Shown: positions 27,060 through 34,411 of the stretch, piece by piece
How the letters are laid out: the number at the start of each line of letters is the position of its first letter
How positions within the stretch are numbered: position 1 is the first letter of the stretch
Origin: Bacteroidota bacterium
GTDB taxonomy: Bacteria > Bacteroidota > Ignavibacteria > Kryptoniales > JAKASW01
DNA length: 38,150 nt
Direction of reading: 5' to 3'
Assembly (NCBI GenBank): GCA_021845665.1
Contig: JAJZVO010000040.1
Coordinates: forward strand, 1 to 38,150
Program-made: the position numbers and the translations under genes
The notes under the pieces: generated by a model
Database searches by the model: none
What the model was told of the DNA's origin: nothing
Seen by the model: only the letters and a program-made list of their open reading frames with translations

Positions 27060-28064
27060 TCAGATCTCAAGAAGCCTGCGGACGATTTCGGGAGTGTTGG
27101 TATTTTCAGCTTCGGCATTGAAGTTAGTTATGATCCTGTGCCGAAGGACGGGGAGAGCAGCATGTTTTACGTCTTCAATATCGGGACTCAGCCTGTTATC
27201 CAGCGCGGCACTTGCCTTTGCGGCAAGTATCAGGTATTGAGAGGCTCTGGGTCCCGCCCCGTAGCTAACATACTGTTTTACAAAATCGGGAGCCTTACCG
27301 TTCTGTGGGCGAGTCAAGTTTGCGAGCTGGACGGCATATTTCACGACAGAATCGGAGACCGGGACGCGCCTCACCAGCTCCTGGAAGTAGGTAATGTCGT
27401 CGGCGCCGACGGCCTTAGTGATTGCAGGATTAAGATCACCGGTCGTAGACTGAACGATTCTCACCTCTTCTTCGAATGTCGGGTAATCGAGCCAAAGGTT
27501 GAACATGAACCGGTCGAGCTGCGCTTCGGGCAGAGGATAGGTTCCTTCCTGCTCGATAGGATTCTGGGTCGCGAGCACGAAGAACGGCTGTTCGAGCTGG
27601 AAGGTCTGTCCGGCGGCAGTCACGCGATATTCCTGCATAGCTTCGAGTAGCGCGCTTTGTGTCTTCGGCGGTGTCCTGTTTATCTCATCCGCCAGTATAA
27701 TATTCCCGAAGAGGGGACCTTTGACGAATCTGAACGACCTTTCGCCGGTATTGACGTTTTCTTCGATGATCTCCGTTCCGGTGATATCGCTCGGCATGAG
27801 ATCCGGAGTGAATTGAATGCGGCTGAACCGGAGATTCAACGCGTCAGAAAGAGTCTTCACGAGGAGTGTTTTCGCCAGACCGGGCACACCGATAAGGAGA
27901 CAGTGTCCGCGAGAGAGAATTGTCACGAAGATCTGTTTCACGATTTCATCCTGGCCGACAATGACTTTTGCGATCTCCCTGCGCAGATCGCCGAAGCTTT
28001 TGCTTAGACGCGAGATTCCTTCAACGTCGGAAGTCTGGCCCTGTTTCGAAGATTCCTTGCTCAA
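27060..28064 (-). CDS. MoxR-family AAA+ ATPase
   Basis: The 334 residues show the MoxR AAA_3 plan: IVGQDEIVKQIFVTILSRGH, Walker A GVPGLAKT (about 59-66), the RIQFTPDLMPSDITGTEI loop, Walker B and neighbouring DEINRTPPKTQSALLEAMQE, sensor 1 in FVLATQNPIEQEGTYPLPEAQ, arginine finger region LDRFMF, and the C-terminal lid with SYGAGPRASQYLILAAKA. MoxR proteins are cytoplasmic chaperone-like ATPases that work with VWA proteins to assemble or mature complexes. The start is TTG 28064, with GGGGG 4 nt upstream and 12 nt after the M16 stop. The cognate VWA gene is separated by the S8 protease gene. Confidence 0.94.
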   Translation of the reverse strand: MSKESSKQGQTSDVEGISRLSKSFGDLRREIAKVIVGQDEIVKQIFVTILSRGHCLLIGVPGLAKTLLVKTLSDALNLRFSRIQFTPDLMPSDITGTEIIEENVNTGERSFRFVKGPLFGNIILADEINRTPPKTQSALLEAMQEYRVTAAGQTFQLEQPFFVLATQNPIEQEGTYPLPEAQLDRFMFNLWLDYPTFEEEVRIVQSTTGDLNPAITKAVGADDITYFQELVRRVPVSDSVVKYAVQLANLTRPQNGKAPDFVKQYVSYGAGPRASQYLILAAKASAALDNRLSPDIEDVKHAALPVLRHRIITNFNAEAENTNTPEIVRRLLEI

Positions 28065-28076
28065 GTGTCCCCCGAT

Positions 28077-29477
28077 CTAAGTTTTCTTAACATTTTTAAT
28101 CGAACCCGCCGCGCTGTTCTCTCCGACGACCTCGACGCGTCCGAATCTTTTCAACTTTCCGCCGATCTCCTTCGCATCGCCGCTGAGGACGACGTACAGG
28201 TTATCGGGATCGATATACTTTCTGGCCACCGCACGGACGTCACTGGCGGTCACCTTCTTTATGTTGTTCCTGTAGTCTCTATAGTAGTTCTTAGGAAGAT
28301 CATAGAGTTCGATCGCAACTGCCCGACCTGCGACCTGTTGAGGAGTCTCGAGTTGGATCGGGAAAAGACCCGTCAGGTAATTTTTCACCAAGGTGAGTTC
28401 ATTACGTGACGGAAGAGTGTCCCTGATGCGCTTCAGCTCTTTCACTATTTCCCCGATGGTATCAGCAGTCACTTCATTCCTCACATCTGCTGATGCCTGA
28501 AATGCGCCCGGCAGCATGCGTCCGTCGAAGTCGGTGCGTCCTCCGTAAGTATACCCATGCACTTCGCGCAGGTTCATGTTAATCCTCGAACTAAAGTAGC
28601 CGCCGAGGATCGTATTCATAACGAAGACTTTGAGGTAGTCCGGATTGTTGCGAGCTATTCCGCGGTGTCCGACCCTCAGTGATGACTGCACCGCGCCAGG
28701 CTTGTTTGCGATGAACACACGACCGTCAGGACGCAAATCCGGCAATGGCGGAAGCATATTCTTCCTACACACACCCTTCCAATTTTTGAAGGAACCAGAG
28801 ACATACTTTTCCGCCTCCTTCGGAGTGATGTCGCCTGCGAAGACAACGAATGAGTTGTCAGGAGTGAAAAAAGTCTTGTGGAACGCTGCGAAGTCGGTTC
28901 GTTTCATTTGATTTACAGATTCTTCGGTCCCGCTGACAGTGCCGCCATACGGGTGGGTACCGAAGACGATTGACGAAAATGATGTATCGGCCAAGTATCC
29001 CGGATCGGCTTTCAACTGCTGGATCGAAGCGGTCCTTTGCAGCTTTACGCGCTCCACTTCTTTTTGTGGAAAGGTCGGGTTTAGAACGACGTCGCGAAGT
29101 ATGTCGAACCCCTTCGCCAGGTGGGCTTTGAGTACTGAGACGAATACCTGTCCCGCGTCCCACGATACGCTCTGTGAAAGCGATCCGCCGACAAAATCGA
29201 TCTCCTCGGCAATTCTCGTCGCGTTTCGTGTCTTTGTCCCTTTCGAAAGAAGCTCGCAGGTGACGCTCGCAAGTCCGGGGGTGTGTCCGTCATAGGCGGC
29301 ACCGCTTTTCAGTACAAATCCGATAGTTACTATCGGAAGCTGGTGGTTTTCAATAACGAAGACCTTGAAACCGTTCGGATATTTCTTTTCGAAGTATTTG
29401 GGGAACGAGATCCTGCCGGCCGGTCCGGGTTTTGGCGCTTTCGATCTGTCGAGCGCCGGTGTTCTGTAAACCTTCAT
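28077..29477 (-). CDS. M16-family peptidase homologue lacking the zinc motif
   Basis: This 466-residue protein has the M16 (pitrilysin/processing-peptidase) fold: FVLKSGAAYDGHTPGLASVT at the N-half and an intact C-half with SLRVGHRGIARNNPDYLKVF and ILGGYFSSRINMNLREVHGYTYG. The inverted zinc motif HxxEH is replaced by SVTCE at residues 71-75, so both histidines and the catalytic glutamate are lost. Such subunits pair with a catalytic M16 partner and supply the glycine-rich substrate-binding loop, as alpha/beta subunits do in mitochondrial processing peptidase. Two catalytic M16 genes lie immediately upstream. I see no convincing signal peptide. The gap to the preceding gene is 57 nt. Confidence 0.9.
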   Translation of the reverse strand: MKVYRTPALDRSKAPKPGPAGRISFPKYFEKKYPNGFKVFVIENHQLPIVTIGFVLKSGAAYDGHTPGLASVTCELLSKGTKTRNATRIAEEIDFVGGSLSQSVSWDAGQVFVSVLKAHLAKGFDILRDVVLNPTFPQKEVERVKLQRTASIQQLKADPGYLADTSFSSIVFGTHPYGGTVSGTEESVNQMKRTDFAAFHKTFFTPDNSFVVFAGDITPKEAEKYVSGSFKNWKGVCRKNMLPPLPDLRPDGRVFIANKPGAVQSSLRVGHRGIARNNPDYLKVFVMNTILGGYFSSRINMNLREVHGYTYGGRTDFDGRMLPGAFQASADVRNEVTADTIGEIVKELKRIRDTLPSRNELTLVKNYLTGLFPIQLETPQQVAGRAVAIELYDLPKNYYRDYRNNIKKVTASDVRAVARKYIDPDNLYVVLSGDAKEIGGKLKRFGRVEVVGENSAAGSIKNVKKT

Positions 29478-29534
29478 TTTTCAATCACCGAGATTTGGAC
29501 GAGTCCGCACAGGCAGCCGGACTGCATTTTGAAT

Positions 29535-30857
29535 TTAGTCATTGTTCTCCGATGGAAAGTAAGTGAGGACAACCCTTCTATCTTGATCGAGCAGATCGCC
29601 TGAGGCTCGCTTTACGCCCTCACGGGTAACGCTCAGTTCACGCTCCACTTCTGAATTTATCAGTCCTGCGTCTTCAAAGATTGTCTGATAATGAGCGAGC
29701 GCGTCTGCGACGCCGCTGTTCGTAGAGAGCCTGCTCACGTATGAAGAGAGAGTGGAATTTCTTGCCTTCTCAAACTCGTACGGCTTGACGAGGGACCTCT
29801 TCAACCTCTGGATCTCTTCATCGAAGATAGCGAGGACTTCTTCCGTAGTATGGCCGGGCGCCAGGAACGCACTGAACAGAAATACTCCGGCCTTTTCCAT
29901 GCCTTCGATAGATACATCGAATTCGGAAGCCGCTTGCGATTCATAGAGCAGTCTCTTGTACAAACGCGAACTGTTGCCGTCCGAAAGGATCTTCGCGGCC
30001 TGGCTTAGCTGATAATACTCAGGGGACCCTTCCGGAGGGATTTTGTAGGCGACAAGAACGGCGGGTGCAGGGACATTTCCACGGAGGGTCTTCTCGACCG
30101 ACTTAGTAAGCGATATGTCTTCGAACTGAACGGGAGGGACAAGAACCTTTGCTCGCGGTATGTCTGTGAAATATTTTCTCACGAGCTTTTCCGCTTCAGC
30201 CTCGTCGATATCGCCGCTTACAACCAGTACTGCGTTGTCGGGAGTGTAGTAGGTCTCGTAGAAGTGCCTGACATCGTCCATTCCTGCCGCATTCAGATCA
30301 TCCATCGACCCTATGACCGGCCAGTGGTACTGCCCGATCGGGAAGATAAGTTCCTGCAGTTTCTCCGAGGCATCCCCATAAGGACGATTGTCAATCCGCC
30401 ACCTTTTCTCTTCCTTTACAACTTCCCGCTGCGTGGTAAGAGCTTCCTCGGTAACTGTGAACTTGAGCATCCTGTCGCTTTCCAGCCACAGAGCAAGGGC
30501 CAGCTGGCTCGAGGGCAGAACCTCGTAATAATTTGTTACATCCTCTGTGGTGTAGGCGTTGTTGTATCCACCAGCAAGCGAAATGTAATGATCAAACTCA
30601 CCTTTTAAGACATGTTCGGACCCCTCAAACATAAGGTGTTCGAAAAGGTGAGCGAACCCGGTCTTCCCCTTCTTTTCGTTCTTGGAACCGACATGATAGC
30701 AAACGTCCACTGCGACGACGGGGACCGACCTGTCGACGCGAAGGATTACGCATAGCCCGTTCTCCAGACGAAACTCTCTAAACTTCACGTGCACAGTCGG
30801 CATCGCCGCGTAACGGGCTGATCTCGATGGTATCGCGTCGTATCGATATTTCTTCAA
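29535..30857 (-). CDS. M16-family zinc metallopeptidase (catalytic)
   Basis: The 440 residues carry an intact inverted zinc motif in GFAHLFEHLMFEGS (His70, Glu73, His74) and the distal glutamate region REVVKEEKRWRIDNRPYG. The C-terminal M16 domain starts near AVLVAYKIPPEGSPEYYQL and has ILSDGNSSRLYKRLLYE. These enzymes degrade or process peptides inside a clam-like chamber. No clear signal peptide is seen, though many bacterial homologues are periplasmic. The start is TTG 30857 (CGGAG 6 nt upstream); ATG at residue 19 (MPTVHVKFREF) matches the paralogue's domain start and is an alternative. It is closely related to the M16 gene upstream and probably arose by tandem duplication. Confidence 0.92.
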   Translation of the reverse strand: MKKYRYDAIPSRSARYAAMPTVHVKFREFRLENGLCVILRVDRSVPVVAVDVCYHVGSKNEKKGKTGFAHLFEHLMFEGSEHVLKGEFDHYISLAGGYNNAYTTEDVTNYYEVLPSSQLALALWLESDRMLKFTVTEEALTTQREVVKEEKRWRIDNRPYGDASEKLQELIFPIGQYHWPVIGSMDDLNAAGMDDVRHFYETYYTPDNAVLVVSGDIDEAEAEKLVRKYFTDIPRAKVLVPPVQFEDISLTKSVEKTLRGNVPAPAVLVAYKIPPEGSPEYYQLSQAAKILSDGNSSRLYKRLLYESQAASEFDVSIEGMEKAGVFLFSAFLAPGHTTEEVLAIFDEEIQRLKRSLVKPYEFEKARNSTLSSYVSRLSTNSGVADALAHYQTIFEDAGLINSEVERELSVTREGVKRASGDLLDQDRRVVLTYFPSENND

Positions 30858-30903
30858 AGCAAACTCCGAAAACGTATATTTAACAATCTCAAAAACTGCG
30901 GAT

Positions 30904-32241
30904 TCAAATTCTCCCCTTTAGACGTCTGTTTCCACAGGGCAAATAGTAAACGACGGCACTGTCGAGTGTGTCCAGATACTCGGAGGCCACATCCCGGATC
31001 TGTTTCCGTGACACTTTAAGCAGGCGGTCAAGGTACCGATTTATCATTCCCGTATCGCCGTAGAATGTACGGAAGTGTGCCAGGTTATCTGCCCGTCCGA
31101 GGGTTCTTGACAGCTGCCTGACCCACTCCGAAGAGAACCGGTTTCTGATTTTCTCCAGTTCCTTCGCGTGAGGCCCGCTTTCTGCGAGCTTTCTGATCTC
31201 GTTCCTGATTTCACGCTCCACATCGGAGGGTTCGTTCCGAGGCGAGACGACGGCGTTCACGACGAAGAGCCCGGGGGCTTCCATGTCAAGCTGAAATGCG
31301 GTCACCGACTGGGCGATTCTCTTCTCATATACGAGTCTCGTGTACAGCCTTGAACTTTTTCCTCTTGAGAGGATGCCGGCGGCAAGGTTGAGCGCATCGG
31401 AATCGCTCGAAGCCACAGGCGGCACCCTGAAAGCCATGTAGACCGCCGGAAGCGCGACATCGTCGTAAACGACTTCCCGGACCTGCCCGCGCAATGGTTT
31501 TTCAATTACAGGATCCCGATCGGGCCGAGCACCAGAAGAAATATCGCCAAAGTATTTCTTCACCATCCCTGAAGCTTCGGGAGGGTTGAAATCGCCGGTG
31601 ATGGCCAATACCGCATTGTTGGGCACATAGTAACTTCGGAAGAACGAACTCACATCGTTTACCGTTGCCGCGTCAAGATGTTCAAGATACCCGACAACGG
31701 GCCACCTGTACGGATGCTCGCGGTAAGCCATGGAGAATATTTTTTCCCATGCAGTTCCATACGGTTTGTTATCGACACGAAAGCGCCTTTCTTCCTTGAC
31801 TACTTCCCTTTGGTTGTCGAGGTTGCGGCGGCTGATATCGAGACTCGACATACGGTCGGACTCCAGCCACAGAGCGAGTTCAAGGCGGTTTGCGGGAAGC
31901 GTCTCAAAATAATTAGTACGGTCCCAGCTTGTGGAACCGTTGAATACTCCGCCGGCCTCTTCCACGTACCTCATGTGTTCCGCCTTTTTCACATTTGCAG
32001 AACCCTGGAACATCATATGTTCAAACAAATGAGCGAAGCCGGTGCGAGACGGCTCTTCATCTTTGCTTCCGACATGATACCAGATATCGACTGCAACGAC
32101 CGGGGCATTTTTGTCAGGACTCAATATCACGTGCAACCCGTTCGACAGGGTGAATTCCGAGAACTTTATGAATATCAACTCGTCTCCGCGAGAATTCAAT
32201 AACGACCCAGGTGGAGAGAACGGACGATCGCCCTGGCGCAT
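30904..32241 (-). CDS. M16-family zinc metallopeptidase (catalytic)
   Basis: The 445-residue form has the zinc motif in GFAHLFEHMMFQGS (His71, Glu74, His75), the distal glutamate in REVVKEERRFRVDNKPYG and the C-domain in AVYMAFRVPPVASSDSDAL with ILSRGKSSRLYTRLVYE. It shares many segments with the next gene (for example ALWLESDRM and the WPVxGxxxxLxAA block), supporting duplication. ATG 32241 has no clear ribosome site; a TTG at 32178 with GGAG 5 nt upstream would start LIFIKFSEFTLSNG, exactly at the domain boundary, and is a good alternative. The gap to the SurA-like gene is 23 nt, so it belongs to the same transcript. Confidence 0.92.
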   Translation of the reverse strand: MRQGDRPFSPPGSLLNSRGDELIFIKFSEFTLSNGLHVILSPDKNAPVVAVDIWYHVGSKDEEPSRTGFAHLFEHMMFQGSANVKKAEHMRYVEEAGGVFNGSTSWDRTNYFETLPANRLELALWLESDRMSSLDISRRNLDNQREVVKEERRFRVDNKPYGTAWEKIFSMAYREHPYRWPVVGYLEHLDAATVNDVSSFFRSYYVPNNAVLAITGDFNPPEASGMVKKYFGDISSGARPDRDPVIEKPLRGQVREVVYDDVALPAVYMAFRVPPVASSDSDALNLAAGILSRGKSSRLYTRLVYEKRIAQSVTAFQLDMEAPGLFVVNAVVSPRNEPSDVEREIRNEIRKLAESGPHAKELEKIRNRFSSEWVRQLSRTLGRADNLAHFRTFYGDTGMINRYLDRLLKVSRKQIRDVASEYLDTLDSAVVYYLPCGNRRLKGRI

Positions 32242-32264
32242 GTATTAACGCAGGTCCCCGCTTT

Positions 32265-33542
32265 TCAGCTCAATATTTTCCAGTAAACCTGTTTCTTGAG
32301 TTGAGCGATCCACTTCTGATACGCATTGTCCTGCTTCATTGAAAGGGCCATCTTTTCGAGACGGGAATAGTCCTCGTTAAGGTTAACCTTGTGCTCGGGA
32401 ATCCGGTCCCTGAGGTAGACGATTTGATAACCGTACGAAGCACCGGCGGTCACTTTCACCGGCGCGCTGATCTCACCGACCTTCATGGTATCGACCGTCG
32501 CGCGGAAGGAAGGTTCGAGCTGATCGACAGAGACTGTTCCCAGGTCACCGCCAAGATCCTTGGTCTGTTTGTCTTCAGAGTATTCCCTCGCGAGCACTGC
32601 GAAGCTTGCTCCGTGCATCGCCGCTTCGCGCAGCGAGTCAAGGAATGCCACGGTAGAATCGTCATCCGACGGTAGTACCGGAATTTTGATGAGAATATGT
32701 CTTGCGTGGACCATGTCGCCCCTGCGCTTAAGCAGCTGTATGATGTGATAGCCGAACTGGGTTCTGACGATACCTGATATTTCTCCGGGTTTGAGGGCGT
32801 AGACAGCGTGCTCGAATTCGGGAACGAACTGTCCGCGGCTCGCCCACCCCAAGTCGCCGCCGTCCGGAGCGCTCCCCGGATCCTGGGAGTATTTTTTCGC
32901 GAGCTCCGAGAAGCTCGCGCCGTGCTTCAGCGAATCGAGGAGCGCTTCCGCCTTCGAGTAAGCTTCTTCCTTCGCTTTCTTGCTCGGCTTCGGCTTGATA
33001 AATATGTGACTCAATGTCACTTGCTCCGGGACTTCCTGAAGGCTGTCCTTATACTCATTGTAGAATTCGCGCACTTCGAGCGGCGACACCTTCAAATCGC
33101 CGAACTTGTTCTCCTTTTCCTTCTCGATCATGAGCTGCCGGCGCATGTCTTCCCTGAACTCATTTTGAATCTTGCTTATGGACATCCCGTACAGCTTCTC
33201 GACCTTTTCTTTGCTTCCGACCTGTGCGATGAGGTTCTGGATTCTCTGGTCGAGTTGCCTGCCGACTTCTTCATCGCTAACCGTAACGCTGTCAAGTTCC
33301 GCCTGCGCCAATATAAGTTTGTCGTCTATCATCGCATCGAGAATTCTCTGACGAAGCTGCGGGTCGTCCGGGTTCAGCTTGTTCTGATATGCCGCCAGTT
33401 GGACCTGGTAGTCAAGTTCAGATTTCAGAATAATCTGATTGCCGACCACCGCAACGACCTCATCGAGGACCGGCTTCGACTGGCCAAACGCCAAACCGCC
33501 GAACAACGCCAGCATCACCAATATTCCACTTACCCTTTTCAC
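32265..33542 (-). CDS. SurA-like periplasmic peptidyl-prolyl isomerase with two PpiC domains
   Basis: This 425-residue secreted chaperone has a signal peptide ending at LAFGQ, a SurA-N-like helical domain (about 25-165, DEVVAVVGNQIILKSELDYQ), and two parvulin domains at about 175-270 (SHIFIKPKPSKKAKEEAYSK, GGDLGWASRGQFVPEFEHAV, RTQFGYHIIQL) and 278-385 (ARHILIKIPVLP, GGDLGTVSVDQLEP, YGYQIVYL). The family escorts unfolded outer-membrane proteins across the periplasm. The GTG at 33542 is preferred because CAGGAG lies 8 nt upstream; a GTG at 33551 overlapping the previous stop has no room for a ribosome site. Last-helix residues QVYWKILS complete the SurA-like C-terminus. It sits directly upstream of the M16 peptidases. 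Confidence 0.93.
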   Translation of the reverse strand: MKRVSGILVMLALFGGLAFGQSKPVLDEVVAVVGNQIILKSELDYQVQLAAYQNKLNPDDPQLRQRILDAMIDDKLILAQAELDSVTVSDEEVGRQLDQRIQNLIAQVGSKEKVEKLYGMSISKIQNEFREDMRRQLMIEKEKENKFGDLKVSPLEVREFYNEYKDSLQEVPEQVTLSHIFIKPKPSKKAKEEAYSKAEALLDSLKHGASFSELAKKYSQDPGSAPDGGDLGWASRGQFVPEFEHAVYALKPGEISGIVRTQFGYHIIQLLKRRGDMVHARHILIKIPVLPSDDDSTVAFLDSLREAAMHGASFAVLAREYSEDKQTKDLGGDLGTVSVDQLEPSFRATVDTMKVGEISAPVKVTAGASYGYQIVYLRDRIPEHKVNLNEDYSRLEKMALSMKQDNAYQKWIAQLKKQVYWKILS

Positions 33543-33547
33543 TCTAA

Positions 33548-34411
33548 TCACTCCTGGCTATTAGTATCACTAATAGCAACACTTGGATTAATCTGAAAAT
33601 TTCCCAACGACCTGAGAGAATCAACGAGAGCACTATACATCTTCTGGCGTTTCTCGATAGTCAGTCTCTCCTTTATTCCGGGTGAGGCGTAACTTAGAGG
33701 CAGAAGGCTACCGGGACTAATCTTATCGATGACTTGCACTATATAGTTGACGCTGTCCACCTGGATCGGGAACGACACTTTACCCGGATCAAGCGACTGA
33801 ATGACATTCCAGACAGCTCCGTCGGCATCCGTTCCTTTGAGATATACCGAGTCTTTCACGGAGATGATCTGGTAAGCCGGTATTTCGGAGAATGCCGAAG
33901 ACCACGGGGTTCCAGAGACGAGAGCGTTCCTGAAAGCGACCGCTACGCTTCGCTTGTCGAAGCCCGCATAATTGACGTATGCAATGCTTCCTGAAGCCAG
34001 AAACTCTGCGCGGTGTGAGTCATAGAACGCCGATATCTCCTTAGAGGACAGATTCAGAGGGACATCGTATATTTCTTTATTAAGCAGCATCGTAATTGCG
34101 AGCTGCATCGAGAATTCTTTGACTCGCTGTTGGAACTGGGCCGATTCGTTCAGGCCGAGCTTCTCGGCTTCGTCGAAAAGCAAATGCTCGTCGACCCAAT
34201 TAGAGACGTAGTTGCGGACCGCATAAGCAGAGGTGGTATCGACGTGGGGAGCCACGTCGGCCATCCGGAGATCATTTCCGCGGACCGAAGCGAGGAATTT
34301 TCCACGCTTCGCTTCGCTTGAGCACCCCGCGAGCAAGACTGCCGAGACGACCGGGACCAGGAGTGCGAGAAGGTCACTTCGCCGAAATAAGCTCATCGAA
34401 AGTCTTCTCAT
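33548..34411 (-). CDS. Lipoprotein with SurA-N-like domain, no isomerase domain evident
   Basis: This 287-residue predicted lipoprotein has a signal segment ending in the lipobox VLLAGC (Cys30). The next part (DLRMADVAPHVDTTSAYAVR, NYVSNWVDEHLLFDEAEKLG) resembles the helical N-domain of SurA/PrsA-type foldases, and the helical tail (SPGIKERLTIEKRQKMYSAL) resembles their C-terminal helix. The middle, where a parvulin domain would sit, is short and lacks the GGDLG and FGYHI signatures, so catalytic isomerase activity is unlikely. The start overlaps the preceding gene by 38 nt; ATG 34396 (residue 6) has GAGAAG upstream and may be the true start. It could be a membrane-tethered holdase partner of the flanking isomerases. 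Confidence 0.72.
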   Translation of the reverse strand: MRRLSMSLFRRSDLLALLVPVVSAVLLAGCSSEAKRGKFLASVRGNDLRMADVAPHVDTTSAYAVRNYVSNWVDEHLLFDEAEKLGLNESAQFQQRVKEFSMQLAITMLLNKEIYDVPLNLSSKEISAFYDSHRAEFLASGSIAYVNYAGFDKRSVAVAFRNALVSGTPWSSAFSEIPAYQIISVKDSVYLKGTDADGAVWNVIQSLDPGKVSFPIQVDSVNYIVQVIDKISPGSLLPLSYASPGIKERLTIEKRQKMYSALVDSLRSLGNFQINPSVAISDTNSQE

